From Sphingobacteriia bacterium (GTDB lineage: Bacteria > Bacteroidota > Bacteroidia > Chitinophagales > Chitinophagaceae): a DNA stretch of 64,000 bases. The stretch spans positions 62,001 to 126,000 of the forward strand of contig JAFKLS010000021.1 in NCBI GenBank assembly GCA_017304675.1, read 5' to 3'. Of the stretch, positions 26,591-35,846 are shown piece after piece. The notes beneath the pieces were generated by a model. That model searched no databases, was not told where the DNA came from, and was given only the letters and a program-made list of their open reading frames with translations. Made by a program: the position numbers and the translations under genes. The stretch's first letter is position 1; the number at the start of each line of letters is the position of its first letter.

Positions 26591-29185
26591 TTATTCGTTT
26601 CTGAACACTACTACTCCATCAAATACATCCACCAATACTTTTTTGGTTTTATCAATATCGCCTGAAAGAATTTTTTTACTTAATTGATTTACGATTTCTT
26701 TTTGAATCAAACGTTTCAGTGGCCTTGCACCGAATTGAGGATCGTAACCATTCTCAGCCAAATATTCTAATAAGTAATCACTATATGCCAGTTCAATTCC
26801 ATTTTCAGCCACCAGTTTCTTCAAATGATTTAGCTGAATATGAATAATGCCCTTTATCTCACTCTTCATTAATGGCTGGAACATGATCACTTCATCAATT
26901 CTATTCAAAAATTCCGGGCGAATCGTTTGCTTCAGCAAATTCAATACTTCCACTTTTGTTTTTTCTACAACAGCATCTTTATTCTTTTCATTCACATTTT
27001 CAAAAGCATCCTGAATTACCTGACTTCCCATATTGCTGGTCATGATTATAATGGTGTTTTTGAAATTCACCACACGGCCTTTATTATCTGTTAATCTTCC
27101 ATCATCCAATACTTGTAATAGAACATTGAAAACATCGGGATGCGCTTTTTCTATTTCATCTAACAACACTACTGAGTAAGGTTTTCTGCGAACAGCTTCC
27201 GTTAATTGTCCGCCTTCATCGTAACCCACATAACCCGGAGGAGCACCCACTAATCTTGATACGGTGTGCTTTTCCTGGTATTCACTCATGTCAATTCTCG
27301 TCATCATGGTTTCGTCATCAAATAAAAATTCTGCCAAGGCTTTTGCCAATTCTGTTTTACCAACACCCGTTGTTCCCAGGAAAATAAAACTACCAATTGG
27401 TTTTTTCGGATCTTGCAATCCAGCCCTGCTTCTGCGAATAGCATCTGCAACAGCCGTGATAGCTTCATCCTGACCAACCACTCTTTCATGCAAATGCTCT
27501 TCAAGATTCAATAATTTTTCTTTATCACTTTGCAGCATTTTAGTAACCGGAATGCCTGTTGCTTTGGCAATATTCTCAGCAATATCTTCCGCATCCACTT
27601 CTTCTTTCATTAAACGTTTATCATTTAACTCAGTAAGTTTTGCGGTAAGGTCAACAATATTTTTTTCTTCCTCTTTAATTTTTCCATACCGTATTTCTGC
27701 CACTTTTCCATAATCGCCATTACGTTCAGCCTGCTCTGCCTGTAATTTTAATTGCTCAATATTTGCCTTTGCATTTTGTATTTTATCTACCAATTCTTTT
27801 TCCTGTTTCCATTTTGCTTTGAATGTATCTCTCTCAACAATAAGATTAGCAATATCTGTATTCAGCTCTTTCAATTTCACTTCATCATCTTCACGTTTAA
27901 TGGCTTCCCGTTCAATTTCCAACTGACGGATTTGTCTTTCCAAAGTATCCAGTTCTTCCGGCATAGAATTCATTTCCAACCTTAGTTTAGCAGCGCTTTC
28001 ATCAATCAGGTCAATTGCTTTATCCGGAAGAAATCTATCGGTTATATATCGGTTCGATAACTCAACTGCTGCAATAATGGCTTCATCTTTTATACGAACA
28101 TGATGGTGTGTTTCATACCGGTCTTTCAATCCTCGAAGAATTGAAATAGCATCTTCAACCGTTGGTTCATCAATCATTACTTTTTGGAAACGACGCTCCA
28201 GTGCTTTATCCTTCTCAAAATATTTTTGATACTCATTCAATGTTGTTGCACCAATGGCTCTCAGTTCTCCACGCGCTAATGCAGGTTTTAAAATATTGGC
28301 TGCATCCATAGCACCTTCGCCGCCGCCGGCTCCTACCAGTGTATGAATTTCATCTATAAACAAAATGATTTCGCCATCACTTTCGCTCACTTCTTTTACA
28401 ACAGCTTTCAACCGTTCTTCAAATTCACCTTTGTATTTTGCACCGGCAATGAGTTGGCCCATATCCAATGCATAAATAATTTTATTTTTTAAATTATCCG
28501 GCACATCACCATTTACAATACGCATGGCCAGGCCTTCTGCAATAGCAGTTTTACCCACACCGGGCTCACCAACGAGAATGGGGTTATTTTTTGAACGGCG
28601 GGAAAGGATATGCAGCGTTCTTCTAATCTCTTCATCGCGGCCAATAACAGGGTCTAATTTTCCATTACGGGCCATTTCGTTCAAATTCTTTGCATACTTC
28701 TGCAATGAATTGTATTGCTGAGACTGTGTTTGCGATTTAATGGAATCGCCTTTTCTCAAATCTTTTATTGCTGCTACCAGTCCTTTTTCTGTTAAGCCTG
28801 CATCTTTCAAAATTTTACCTGCATCATCGTTTACAGACAATAACCCAAGTAATAAATGCTCAACACTCACAAACTCGTCTTTAAACTGTTTAATAGAAGC
28901 ATTTGCTTTCAACAATGCATTATTCAAATCTCTTGAAATACTTTGTGCCGGTTCTCCATTATTTGTTTTCGGAAGTTTTTGAATCGTTTCATTCAATTTA
29001 TTTTCAACAAACGAAATATTCACATCATTCTTCTTCAGCAAATATTCAATGGGGCTATCGGCATCTTGCAATAATGCTTTCAGCAAATGGTTCGTTTCAA
29101 TATTGGGGTTACCATTATTAAAAGCTTCCTGCTGTGCTGCCTGGATAGATTCCTGTGCTTTTATGGTGTAATTATTCAAATTCAT
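26591..29185 (-). CDS. clpB: ATP-dependent chaperone ClpB
   Basis: A complete 864-residue disaggregase. Order: N-terminal Clp repeat domain (about 1-145); first AAA+ module with Walker A GEPGVGKT (206-213) and Walker B IILFIDE (273-279); coiled-coil middle domain (about 405-525) that distinguishes ClpB from ClpA/C; second AAA+ module with Walker A GTTGVGKT (604-611); C-terminal D2 small domain. ClpB hexamers pull polypeptides from aggregates with DnaK. The gene is preceded by a strong Shine-Dalgarno sequence, rare in this window. The stop is four bases after the shared terminator. Confidence 0.98.
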   Translation of the reverse strand: MNLNNYTIKAQESIQAAQQEAFNNGNPNIETNHLLKALLQDADSPIEYLLKKNDVNISFVENKLNETIQKLPKTNNGEPAQSISRDLNNALLKANASIKQFKDEFVSVEHLLLGLLSVNDDAGKILKDAGLTEKGLVAAIKDLRKGDSIKSQTQSQQYNSLQKYAKNLNEMARNGKLDPVIGRDEEIRRTLHILSRRSKNNPILVGEPGVGKTAIAEGLAMRIVNGDVPDNLKNKIIYALDMGQLIAGAKYKGEFEERLKAVVKEVSESDGEIILFIDEIHTLVGAGGGEGAMDAANILKPALARGELRAIGATTLNEYQKYFEKDKALERRFQKVMIDEPTVEDAISILRGLKDRYETHHHVRIKDEAIIAAVELSNRYITDRFLPDKAIDLIDESAAKLRLEMNSMPEELDTLERQIRQLEIEREAIKREDDEVKLKELNTDIANLIVERDTFKAKWKQEKELVDKIQNAKANIEQLKLQAEQAERNGDYGKVAEIRYGKIKEEEKNIVDLTAKLTELNDKRLMKEEVDAEDIAENIAKATGIPVTKMLQSDKEKLLNLEEHLHERVVGQDEAITAVADAIRRSRAGLQDPKKPIGSFIFLGTTGVGKTELAKALAEFLFDDETMMTRIDMSEYQEKHTVSRLVGAPPGYVGYDEGGQLTEAVRRKPYSVVLLDEIEKAHPDVFNVLLQVLDDGRLTDNKGRVVNFKNTIIIMTSNMGSQVIQDAFENVNEKNKDAVVEKTKVEVLNLLKQTIRPEFLNRIDEVIMFQPLMKSEIKGIIHIQLNHLKKLVAENGIELAYSDYLLEYLAENGYDPQFGARPLKRLIQKEIVNQLSKKILSGDIDKTKKVLVDVFDGVVVFRNE

Positions 29186-29190
29186 TTTAT

Positions 29191-29196
29191 CCTCCT
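29191..29196 (-). promoter_or_regulatory. Canonical Shine-Dalgarno sequence of clpB
   Basis: On the minus strand AGGAGG lies five bases before the clpB ATG (29185). Most genes in this window lack such a site, as is usual for Bacteroidota. Confidence 0.7.
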
Positions 29197-29325
29197 GTCT
29201 ATTTAGAATGATTTTAAGTTTTTATTATTTAAAATTGCCCAATAATCTTATGTTATTTTATGACAACCGTTAGCGAAACCGCAAAAACCATTCATTTCGA
29301 ATCTACCGAAAAAAACAATGAAACT

Positions 29326-30387
29326 ATGTCATTCAGGTTAAAGATATTATGCATCAAAGTCAGTACCATTCTACTTTTCCTGTTATTTTTTCAGGTTACG
29401 TTCAGCCAGGATTATGATTTTTCTGAAGTAGATAAAAAGATGGACAGGTATAAGAAAGAATTAGGCAATAATGTTGAGATGATGATTTTGAAGGGCGATA
29501 AAATTATTTACGACAAACATTGGGGAGATATGGATAAAAGAATGGTTGTACCTATTGCCAGTTGCAGCAAATGGCTTACCGCTGCTATTGTAATGATACT
29601 GGCAGATGAGGGAAAAATATCTTTAGACGATAAAGTTTCAAAATACATTCCTGATTTTACAAAATATGGCAAAGGCTATATTACCGTTAGGCATTGTTTA
29701 AGCCATCAAACAGGCATTCAGCAGGAGCCTGTTAAATTATTAAGCATATTACAGCGTAAAAAATTTGCCAATTTAGAAGAAGAGGTAAAAGATTATATTG
29801 AAAAGAAAGATATTGATTTCAATCCCGGAACCGGGTTTGCCTACGGTAATGTTGGATTAAACATTGCAGGAAGAATCTGTGAAATTGTTACTAAAAAGAA
29901 TTTTCAGCAATTGGCACTTGAAAAACTCTTTAGGCCATTAGGCATGCGTGCTACCACTTTTGCGAATGAGGATTTCAGCGTGGCACCCAACCCGTCTGGT
30001 GGCGCTAAAAGCAATGCTGAAGATTATATGAATTTCTTATCGATGATATTGAACAAAGGTATGTTTAAAGGTAAACGTATTTTAAGTGAAGCGGCTATAG
30101 CCGAAATGCAAAAAGAACAAATAACGCCAAACATGATTAAATACACTCCAAAAGTTGCAGAGGGGTATACTTACGGCCTGGGGGAATGGATACAGGAAAA
30201 GGATGCCAGTGGCAATGCTGTTGTAGTTTCTTCTCCCGGTTTATTCGGAACCTGGCCTATGATAGATAAGTGCAGGGAATATGCCTGTATCTTCATGGTG
30301 AAAACATTGTTGGGAGAAGGTAAAAGAAATATTTACCTTGATGTAAAAAGCAGCATTGATGCTGTTATTGCTAACAATTGCAAATAA
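29326..30387 (+). CDS. Secreted serine hydrolase, beta-lactamase/class C PBP fold
   Basis: A 353-residue protein from the ATG at 29326, chosen because a standard signal peptide starts there (MSFRLKILCIKVSTILLFLL, ending VTFS-QD). An upstream ATG at 29260 would add 22 acidic and polar residues before the signal. Catalytic signatures: ASCSK (SxxK nucleophile) and YGN (YxN). In place of KTG/HTG there is SSPGLFG, so the third motif is divergent, as in several esterase-like members. The gene shares the fold of the protein at 1063 but the sequences are distant. Substrate unknown. The DUF421 gene follows after eight bases. Confidence 0.82.
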   Translation: MSFRLKILCIKVSTILLFLLFFQVTFSQDYDFSEVDKKMDRYKKELGNNVEMMILKGDKIIYDKHWGDMDKRMVVPIASCSKWLTAAIVMILADEGKISLDDKVSKYIPDFTKYGKGYITVRHCLSHQTGIQQEPVKLLSILQRKKFANLEEEVKDYIEKKDIDFNPGTGFAYGNVGLNIAGRICEIVTKKNFQQLALEKLFRPLGMRATTFANEDFSVAPNPSGGAKSNAEDYMNFLSMILNKGMFKGKRILSEAAIAEMQKEQITPNMIKYTPKVAEGYTYGLGEWIQEKDASGNAVVVSSPGLFGTWPMIDKCREYACIFMVKTLLGEGKRNIYLDVKSSIDAVIANNCK

Positions 30388-30395
30388 CACAAGAA

Positions 30396-30917
30396 ATGAA
30401 TATGGCAGATTTAGTAAATTATTTAATCATCATTGCCAAATCGGTTACTGTATATGTTTTTATTATTGTGGCCATCAGGCTATTCGGCAAGAAAGAGCTG
30501 GCTCAATTATCTGTAATAGATCTTGTTTTTATCCTGCTTATTAGTAACAGTGTACAAAATGCAATGGTTGGCCCAGACAATAGTTTATTGGGAGGTATTG
30601 CCGCTGCATTGGGTTTGTTCATCTGCAATTATATTTTCAAATTCTTATTAAGGGATTCGAAAAAGTTCAACCACCTGATACAGGGAGAAAAAATTATTCT
30701 GGCAGTAGGTGGCAATATACAGGCAGAAGGCTTAAAAAAAGCCCTGATGTCTGAGGAAGAGGTGGAAATGGCCGTAAGGGAACATGGAATAAATTCTGTA
30801 AAGGAAGCAGACCTCGTAATACTGGAAGTAGATGGCAACATCACGGTTTTATCAAAAGACTATACACACAAAACCGTTAAAAGAAGAAAGAAGCCACAGT
30901 TAGCACATAACCCCTAA
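30396..30917 (+). CDS. DUF421 (YetF-type) membrane protein
   Basis: A 173-residue protein from the ATG at 30396. Two to three transmembrane segments occupy residues about 6-80 (VTVYVFIIVAIRLFGKKELA, then LVFILLISNSVQNAMVG and GIAAALGLFICNYIF), followed by a soluble alpha/beta domain (QGEKIILAVGGNIQ, SVKEADLVILEVDGNITVL). RLFGKKELAQLS is the family signature. YetF proteins of Bacillus spore membranes belong here but the biochemical role is unknown. Short compared with the usual 200-230 residues. Probably co-transcribed with the serine hydrolase; its 3' end forms part of a hairpin. Confidence 0.85.
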   Translation: MNMADLVNYLIIIAKSVTVYVFIIVAIRLFGKKELAQLSVIDLVFILLISNSVQNAMVGPDNSLLGGIAAALGLFICNYIFKFLLRDSKKFNHLIQGEKIILAVGGNIQAEGLKKALMSEEEVEMAVREHGINSVKEADLVILEVDGNITVLSKDYTHKTVKRRKKPQLAHNP

Positions 30918-30928
30918 CAATGGCTTCT
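30889..30928. terminator. Hairpin overlapping the DUF421 stop codon
   Basis: Arms 30889-30903 and 30914-30928 pair over 8+5 bases with a 2x2 mismatch (AGAAGCCA..GTTAG / CTAAC..TGGCTTCT). The left arm is inside the DUF421 coding region and the right arm spans its stop. A T-rich tail (ATTGCTTATTCTTGTTTT) follows on the plus strand. Probable terminator for the convergent pair. Confidence 0.5.
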
Positions 30929-30933
30929 ATTGC

Positions 30934-32823
30934 TTATTCTTGTTTTACAAAAACTATTTTGCTTTTATCGGCTTTGTGCATTGTATCGTAAAAACGGGCA
31001 AAACTTTCATACTCAGAAGAAGGAAATTCGCCCTGGTACGCTTCATGCATCCTGTACACTTTAATAACATCATCCTTAACCGAAAAATTGATCTGGTATT
31101 TACCAAACTTGGTTGCGGCTTCTACATCTTTGGGCATGGCTTCAACAATATACCCACCGGGTATTTTAATTGAAATGGAATCAATATCCCTGTAAGCATA
31201 CCTGATTCGGAAGCCGAATTTCCTGGGTTTATCGTTTGCTTTTTTTCCTGCTATTTCAAAAATATTGGGCGCCACAAAAAAACGTTTGCCGGTAACAGAA
31301 GCATAATTAGAAGCGTTGATCTTTAAATATTCATCAATAGCTGGTATGCGTCCTTTGGTTTCGCGGTATTCTATGGCAGAAACTTTGTAAGTGGGAAGGC
31401 TGAGTTTTGTATTTAAGTACTTTTCCTTTTCTTCTTTAGTTGCTCCATGCATTAATCCGTGCTGCAGCTCTTGTTGTTCGCCGGTGAAAAGTGTTTTAAC
31501 TTCCATATCAATATCACCTTCCGTATTAATCTGTGCATCAATATGCCTTATCAGCAAGTTATCGTTAACCTTATAATTGGGTGTGGTTACAACATGCCCG
31601 CCATCTTCGGCTATCAATAATGCTTTACGGTTGCTGGTAAAAGAGCCCAAATACCCGGGGCTGGCAGTTTGGCTGGTACACTCTAACCATATGGTGTCTT
31701 TATTATTCGGTACACAGGCTATAACATGGTTAAAATAGTTTGATGGAAAATCTTCCTCCAGGCCCTTATAGCCGGCACCAGACATAATTAAAACATAATA
31801 GGCCGGTATGTTTATTTCTTTTAAAAGACTTACCATGTAATTGCTTAATGCCTTACAATCACCATATTTTTTTTCTGCAACATATTTGGCTTCAAATGGC
31901 TGCCATCCGCCAATGCCTAATTGAATGCTGATGTATCTTGAATTTTTCTGGAGGTATTGGTACAATAATGTTACTTTATCTTCTATAGCCGGTACATGAT
32001 CTACCAATTTATGAATATCTTGTTTTACATTGATCGGTAATTCATCTCTATTAGCCTTTAACTGGTTCATGTACTTTCCGAGATCGAGCCATGTTTCCAT
32101 AGAGCCTTTATAACCGCCAAATTCAAATTCGTTAGGCGCCAGGTAAACAAATGGGGTTATTTCATGAAGAGGTGGTTGAAATGGCTCAAAGGCAAATGCT
32201 TTTTTATTGCTTATTTCCCAGGTATAAACGATGGTTTTATTAGAGTTTATTTTGGGCTCTTTATCGTAATTAAACTGCTTATACCTGAATTTGTACTCTA
32301 ACGGAGTTTCAACTACAAGCCTGCTTTGTTGTACAGAAATATTTTCATCATCTACAGGTGCCCATCTTGGCAAAAAAGCCAATCCATCCAGCAATTCTTC
32401 TTCTTCAAATTCAACTGTATAAGGATATGATCTGTTGAAAAAAGAGAACCTTTTCAAGCGGGCATCGCTAATCAGGCTTTCATCATCCTTCATGGCCAGG
32501 TCTGATACCTCTTTTTTCTTGATAGACTTCAATAGTTTTCCATTTGCATCAAAAAGTTTTCCGGAGATATCTGTTATCGTATGAAATTTATCATAATAAT
32601 TCTCATAACGCACTACATTATCGCCCGACTCATTCAATACAGTATAGGCAACCGTGTGTTTTACTATTGCTTTACCAATACTTTTAATGGTAATGTATGT
32701 TTCTTCAAACCTTTTAACCGCATTGGCATTCTCTTTTAAAGAATCAGGGATTAAGGAAACAGCATAATTCTGAGCCACGGAAACAAACGGAAAACAAATA
32801 AACGACACCAAAAATTTCTTCAT
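30934..32823 (-). CDS. DUF3857/transglutaminase-like exported protein, catalytic triad largely intact
   Basis: A 629-residue protein with signal peptide (MKKFLVSFICFPFVSVA-QN). Residues about 30-200 are DUF3857 and about 270-390 the transglutaminase-like core: Cys323 in KKYGDCKALS, His366 in YFNHVIA, and Glu381 (WLECTS) where Asp is usual. The C-terminal 240 residues are a beta-rich domain. Such proteins are common in Bacteroidota envelopes; whether they act as cysteine proteases or crosslinking enzymes is unknown. It starts one base after the stop of a broken paralogue (32825-34839) and must be in the same transcript. Confidence 0.85.
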   Translation of the reverse strand: MKKFLVSFICFPFVSVAQNYAVSLIPDSLKENANAVKRFEETYITIKSIGKAIVKHTVAYTVLNESGDNVVRYENYYDKFHTITDISGKLFDANGKLLKSIKKKEVSDLAMKDDESLISDARLKRFSFFNRSYPYTVEFEEEELLDGLAFLPRWAPVDDENISVQQSRLVVETPLEYKFRYKQFNYDKEPKINSNKTIVYTWEISNKKAFAFEPFQPPLHEITPFVYLAPNEFEFGGYKGSMETWLDLGKYMNQLKANRDELPINVKQDIHKLVDHVPAIEDKVTLLYQYLQKNSRYISIQLGIGGWQPFEAKYVAEKKYGDCKALSNYMVSLLKEINIPAYYVLIMSGAGYKGLEEDFPSNYFNHVIACVPNNKDTIWLECTSQTASPGYLGSFTSNRKALLIAEDGGHVVTTPNYKVNDNLLIRHIDAQINTEGDIDMEVKTLFTGEQQELQHGLMHGATKEEKEKYLNTKLSLPTYKVSAIEYRETKGRIPAIDEYLKINASNYASVTGKRFFVAPNIFEIAGKKANDKPRKFGFRIRYAYRDIDSISIKIPGGYIVEAMPKDVEAATKFGKYQINFSVKDDVIKVYRMHEAYQGEFPSSEYESFARFYDTMHKADKSKIVFVKQE

Positions 32824-32824
32824 A

Positions 32825-33709
32825 TTATTTTACTTTCTTAAAAACAATTTGTTCAGCTTCTTTTTTCACCACGAAACCAAAAAAATTACGCAGGGTTTCA
32901 TAATCATCCGGGGAAAAATTAGCTTTATTAATCTGTAATTTGCATCGTAACTGAATAGATTGATTATTCGCAACAACCAGGTATTCAAACATACCATCTT
33001 CATCATTTAATTTTACCCTTGCAGATTTTGGTAATTCATCCACCTTATATCCTTTAGGTATATCCATATTAAGGATATACAGTTCATTAATAGCATAAGG
33101 CATTTCAACAGGATAATTTCTTTCAGCGTTTTTAAATGGATTTTCCTTCCATGCTTCTGTAAACAATGGTGTAAAATAAACCAGGTCTTCATCGTTGAAA
33201 TCAATAGTAAACTCGTATTTCACGCCAATGGGAAAATCATATTGTTTCAAAGAGTCTAATGCGTAATTTTCTATTTTAAGAGGGGCAGAATAAGATTTTT
33301 CAATTTTTTTAAAGAACTCGTCCTGCTTTAATTCTGGCAATTTTTCCCTAAGTTCTAAAGATTCATAATAACCTAAAATAGAATTGAATGCCCCTTCTAT
33401 TTTTCCCTGTTCATTATTAACAATAAATACGGTAGTCCTTTTTTCCTCTAAAAGCGAATCTGTGTGTAAAGGCACCAAATATGGCACATCGGCCACCATT
33501 CTTCCTGAACCATTATAGCACTGAACAGGCAGTTTGCCAAACCCAAGTTTATTATTGGAAGCATCTAATAAATACACGGAAGAATCTATTTCCAACTTAC
33601 AAATAACATAGTTATATTGATTAAGCAGTGCCATGCTTTCGTACACGAAACCATTGTCTCTCGTACTTAAAATTACCGGAGTTACTTTAAAGCCCTGCGA
33701 TTGCAGCAT
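32825..33709 (-). CDS. 3' part of a frameshifted DUF3857/transglutaminase-like gene
   Basis: A 294-residue frame that continues the protein encoded at 33715-34839 after a single-base shift near 33735. Its first residues (LQSQGFKVTPVILSTRDNG) follow directly the family phrase ADINLLLTTM, whose codons are present just upstream in this frame. The position of the catalytic His is Tyr (QYNYVICKLE) while the Asp remains (YLLDAS). If translated by itself it would start at the ATG at 33709, five bases after the upstream stop, so translational coupling is possible. Restoring one base gives a 671-residue protein similar in plan to the neighbour at 30934. Confidence 0.75.
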   Translation of the reverse strand: MLQSQGFKVTPVILSTRDNGFVYESMALLNQYNYVICKLEIDSSVYLLDASNNKLGFGKLPVQCYNGSGRMVADVPYLVPLHTDSLLEEKRTTVFIVNNEQGKIEGAFNSILGYYESLELREKLPELKQDEFFKKIEKSYSAPLKIENYALDSLKQYDFPIGVKYEFTIDFNDEDLVYFTPLFTEAWKENPFKNAERNYPVEMPYAINELYILNMDIPKGYKVDELPKSARVKLNDEDGMFEYLVVANNQSIQLRCKLQINKANFSPDDYETLRNFFGFVVKKEAEQIVFKKVK

Positions 33710-33714
33710 GGTAG

Positions 33715-34839
33715 TTAGCAGCAGGTTAATATCTGCACATTACCCGTTTTGTTTTGAACAACTTTTTTTAGTGTACTCGATGTATACAAAGCATCATGAT
33801 CGTTACAACTGTAATTGTCCCTAACATAAGTATATATTTTTTTAGCAGCTTCTAACCCACCTGCACCCGCAGAAGATTTCTTTACTTCCTCACGAACCCA
33901 GCTGCTTTCTCCTGAAAGCTGTAAGCCAAACTCTTCATCTTTCAACAAATCTTTGGTAACTTCTCCCCATGGTTTCATAATATTACGGGTATAGCTATCC
34001 GAATATTTAATGCTGTGCAATTGAAAATCAATCTTTGAAAAATAGTTGCCGGGGTTGGAAGTATACACTTCTGTTTTAAAAGCCGGTATATCTTTTAAAG
34101 CCCACAAGCCCCATTTGGCATCGCCACTGATATTTACAATATCATTAGATTCGTAGGCGGTTTTACTTGGAATTAAAATAGAATAGCGTTGAAAAGTAGT
34201 TCTGCTGCTATCTACTGTATATTTTTGAATAATCCCTTTTCTTAAAACAACATAGTTAAACATGGGTGGAATCGTTACCTGGTATTCACTCCAGAGAACA
34301 GGGTATTTATCCTGAAATGCCCATGACCGGAGATACCGGTAGTACGGTGACTTTATGGTGTACGTATATTCTATAATACTTCCCTCTTTTAAATTAGTGA
34401 GTGCAAATTTTTTGTAATTAATTTCTCTGGTATATTTTTCTGTAAACAAAGCAGACTTATCAATTTTAGACTGTACAACCTGGCCATTTTCCAAATTATA
34501 GGTTGCAGCCTGAAAATCTTCAAATTGTTCTTCATTAGAGAAACTCGCTCCTTTATAAACACGAACACTAACAGTAGCAAGGTCAAAAGCTGTTTTTTTC
34601 TTTATCAGAATCCTTTTATGCCTTTTATAAATAAGTGTAAAGTCACCACGGTTATTTCCTTCAAAGTGTGTAGAGCCTACATCGCTTAATACAACTGCGG
34701 CATCATCTTCTGTTACTACGGGCGAGTTAATTTTAAAGCTTTCTTCTTTAACATCTCCAAATTTAATTTTACTGATATTCTGAGCGTTGCTTACTTTACA
34801 AAGTATAAGCACAGCATATAGTAGTATTGCTTTTTTCAT
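33715..34839 (-). CDS. 5' part of a frameshifted DUF3857/transglutaminase-like gene
   Basis: About 374 residues from the ATG at 34839 (signal peptide MKKAILLYAVLILCKVSNA-Q); an in-frame ATG at 34848 and the frame opening at 34923 are less likely. It carries the DUF3857 domain and the start of the transglutaminase core (KKIYTYVRDNYSC, VVQNKTGNV), then runs out of frame into QILTCC and stop at 33715. GTGCAGATATT in place of the expected GTGGCAGATATT (V-A-D-I) explains the break as loss of one G. An in-frame TAA just before that point in the other frame confines the shift to about 33733-33741. The catalytic Cys position is Val (GNVAD). It is a pseudogene, a sequencing error, or a recent mutation. 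Confidence 0.75.
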   Translation of the reverse strand: MKKAILLYAVLILCKVSNAQNISKIKFGDVKEESFKINSPVVTEDDAAVVLSDVGSTHFEGNNRGDFTLIYKRHKRILIKKKTAFDLATVSVRVYKGASFSNEEQFEDFQAATYNLENGQVVQSKIDKSALFTEKYTREINYKKFALTNLKEGSIIEYTYTIKSPYYRYLRSWAFQDKYPVLWSEYQVTIPPMFNYVVLRKGIIQKYTVDSSRTTFQRYSILIPSKTAYESNDIVNISGDAKWGLWALKDIPAFKTEVYTSNPGNYFSKIDFQLHSIKYSDSYTRNIMKPWGEVTKDLLKDEEFGLQLSGESSWVREEVKKSSAGAGGLEAAKKIYTYVRDNYSCNDHDALYTSSTLKKVVQNKTGNVQILTCC

Positions 34840-34911
34840 AAAATTCATATAAGCAGTTAATTTGCAATTAAAATAAAAGAAAAAATATATTTTAAAAAAA
34901 TAATTAAAAAT

Positions 34912-34919
34912 TATATTTG
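34912..34919 (+). promoter_or_regulatory. -7 promoter element overlapping the queG TTG start
   Basis: TATATTTG matches TAnnTTTG exactly, and its last three bases are the TTG (34917-34919) that opens the queG frame. If this is the promoter, translation must start elsewhere or from a different transcript. Confidence 0.45.
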
Positions 34920-35846
34920 ACACTCTTTGCCAACCATAGTCAATTTATTAAACAGGAAGCATATAAACTTGGCTTCGATTATTGCGGTATTGCCAAAGCT
35001 GAGTATTTAAATGAAGATGCCAAACGGCTTGAACAATGGCTCAATAAAGGGTTCAACGGATCTATGCATTACATGGAAAATTATTTTGATCTTAGGGTTG
35101 ATCCGCAAAAAATAGTACCCGGTGCCAAAAGCGTAATTACAGTTTTAAAGAATTATTATCCTTCACAGCAACAAAACATCAATACTCCCAAAATTTCAAA
35201 ATATGCATGGGGCAAAGATTATCATGAAGTGATAAAGCAGAAGCTGAACGAGCTTACACATTTAATGAAACAAGAATTGGGCAATATTCATGGAAGAGGT
35301 TTTGTAGACAGCGCTCCTGTTTTAGAAAGGGCATGGGCCAACAAAAGCGGGCTTGGCTGGATAGGCAGAAACGGCAATCTCATTACTAAACAAAGCGGTT
35401 CTTATTTTTTTATTGCCACTTTAATTGTTGATATTGAACTGAAGTATGATGATGCTTTTGCCAAGGATTATTGCGGCTCCTGCTCTAAGTGTATAGATCA
35501 TTGCCCAACGGAAGCCATTCTTCCCAACAAAGTAATTGATGGCAGTAAATGTATTTCCTATTTCACCATAGAACTGAAAGATGAATTATTGCCCCAAAAC
35601 ATGAAAGGCAAATTTGATAACTGGATGTTTGGATGCGATGTATGTATGGATGTTTGCCCCTGGAACAGGTTTGCAACACCTAATACAGAACTTTCTTTTA
35701 CGCCAATTCCGGAAATATTAAATTTAACAACAGACGAATGGTTATCTCTTAAAGAAGATATGTTTAAAGAAATATTCAGGCACTCCCCTTTAAAAAGAAG
35801 CAAATGGAAAGGTATACAGCGAAACCTTAAATTCATTCAATCATGA
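34917..35846 (+). CDS. queG: Epoxyqueuosine reductase QueG
   Basis: A 309-residue iron-sulfur, cobalamin-dependent enzyme that performs the last step of queuosine synthesis in tRNA. Two ferredoxin-like clusters are visible: CGSCSKCIDHCPTEAI (about residues 182-197) and GCDVCMDVCPWNRF (about 239-252). N-terminal QEAYKLGFDYCGIAKA and DSAPVLERAWANKSGLGWIG are typical of the family. The frame has no ATG before the conserved region: the only upstream start is TTG at 34917, which coincides with a promoter element, so the real start is uncertain. The stop overlaps the following gene by four bases. Confidence 0.93.
   Translation: MTLFANHSQFIKQEAYKLGFDYCGIAKAEYLNEDAKRLEQWLNKGFNGSMHYMENYFDLRVDPQKIVPGAKSVITVLKNYYPSQQQNINTPKISKYAWGKDYHEVIKQKLNELTHLMKQELGNIHGRGFVDSAPVLERAWANKSGLGWIGRNGNLITKQSGSYFFIATLIVDIELKYDDAFAKDYCGSCSKCIDHCPTEAILPNKVIDGSKCISYFTIELKDELLPQNMKGKFDNWMFGCDVCMDVCPWNRFATPNTELSFTPIPEILNLTTDEWLSLKEDMFKEIFRHSPLKRSKWKGIQRNLKFIQS

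Noticed and set aside
33733..33790. Programmed ribosomal frameshifting in the transglutaminase-like gene
   Set aside because: There is an A-run upstream, but a stop codon in the alternative frame lies between it and the point where the frames join, so slippage there cannot make the full protein.
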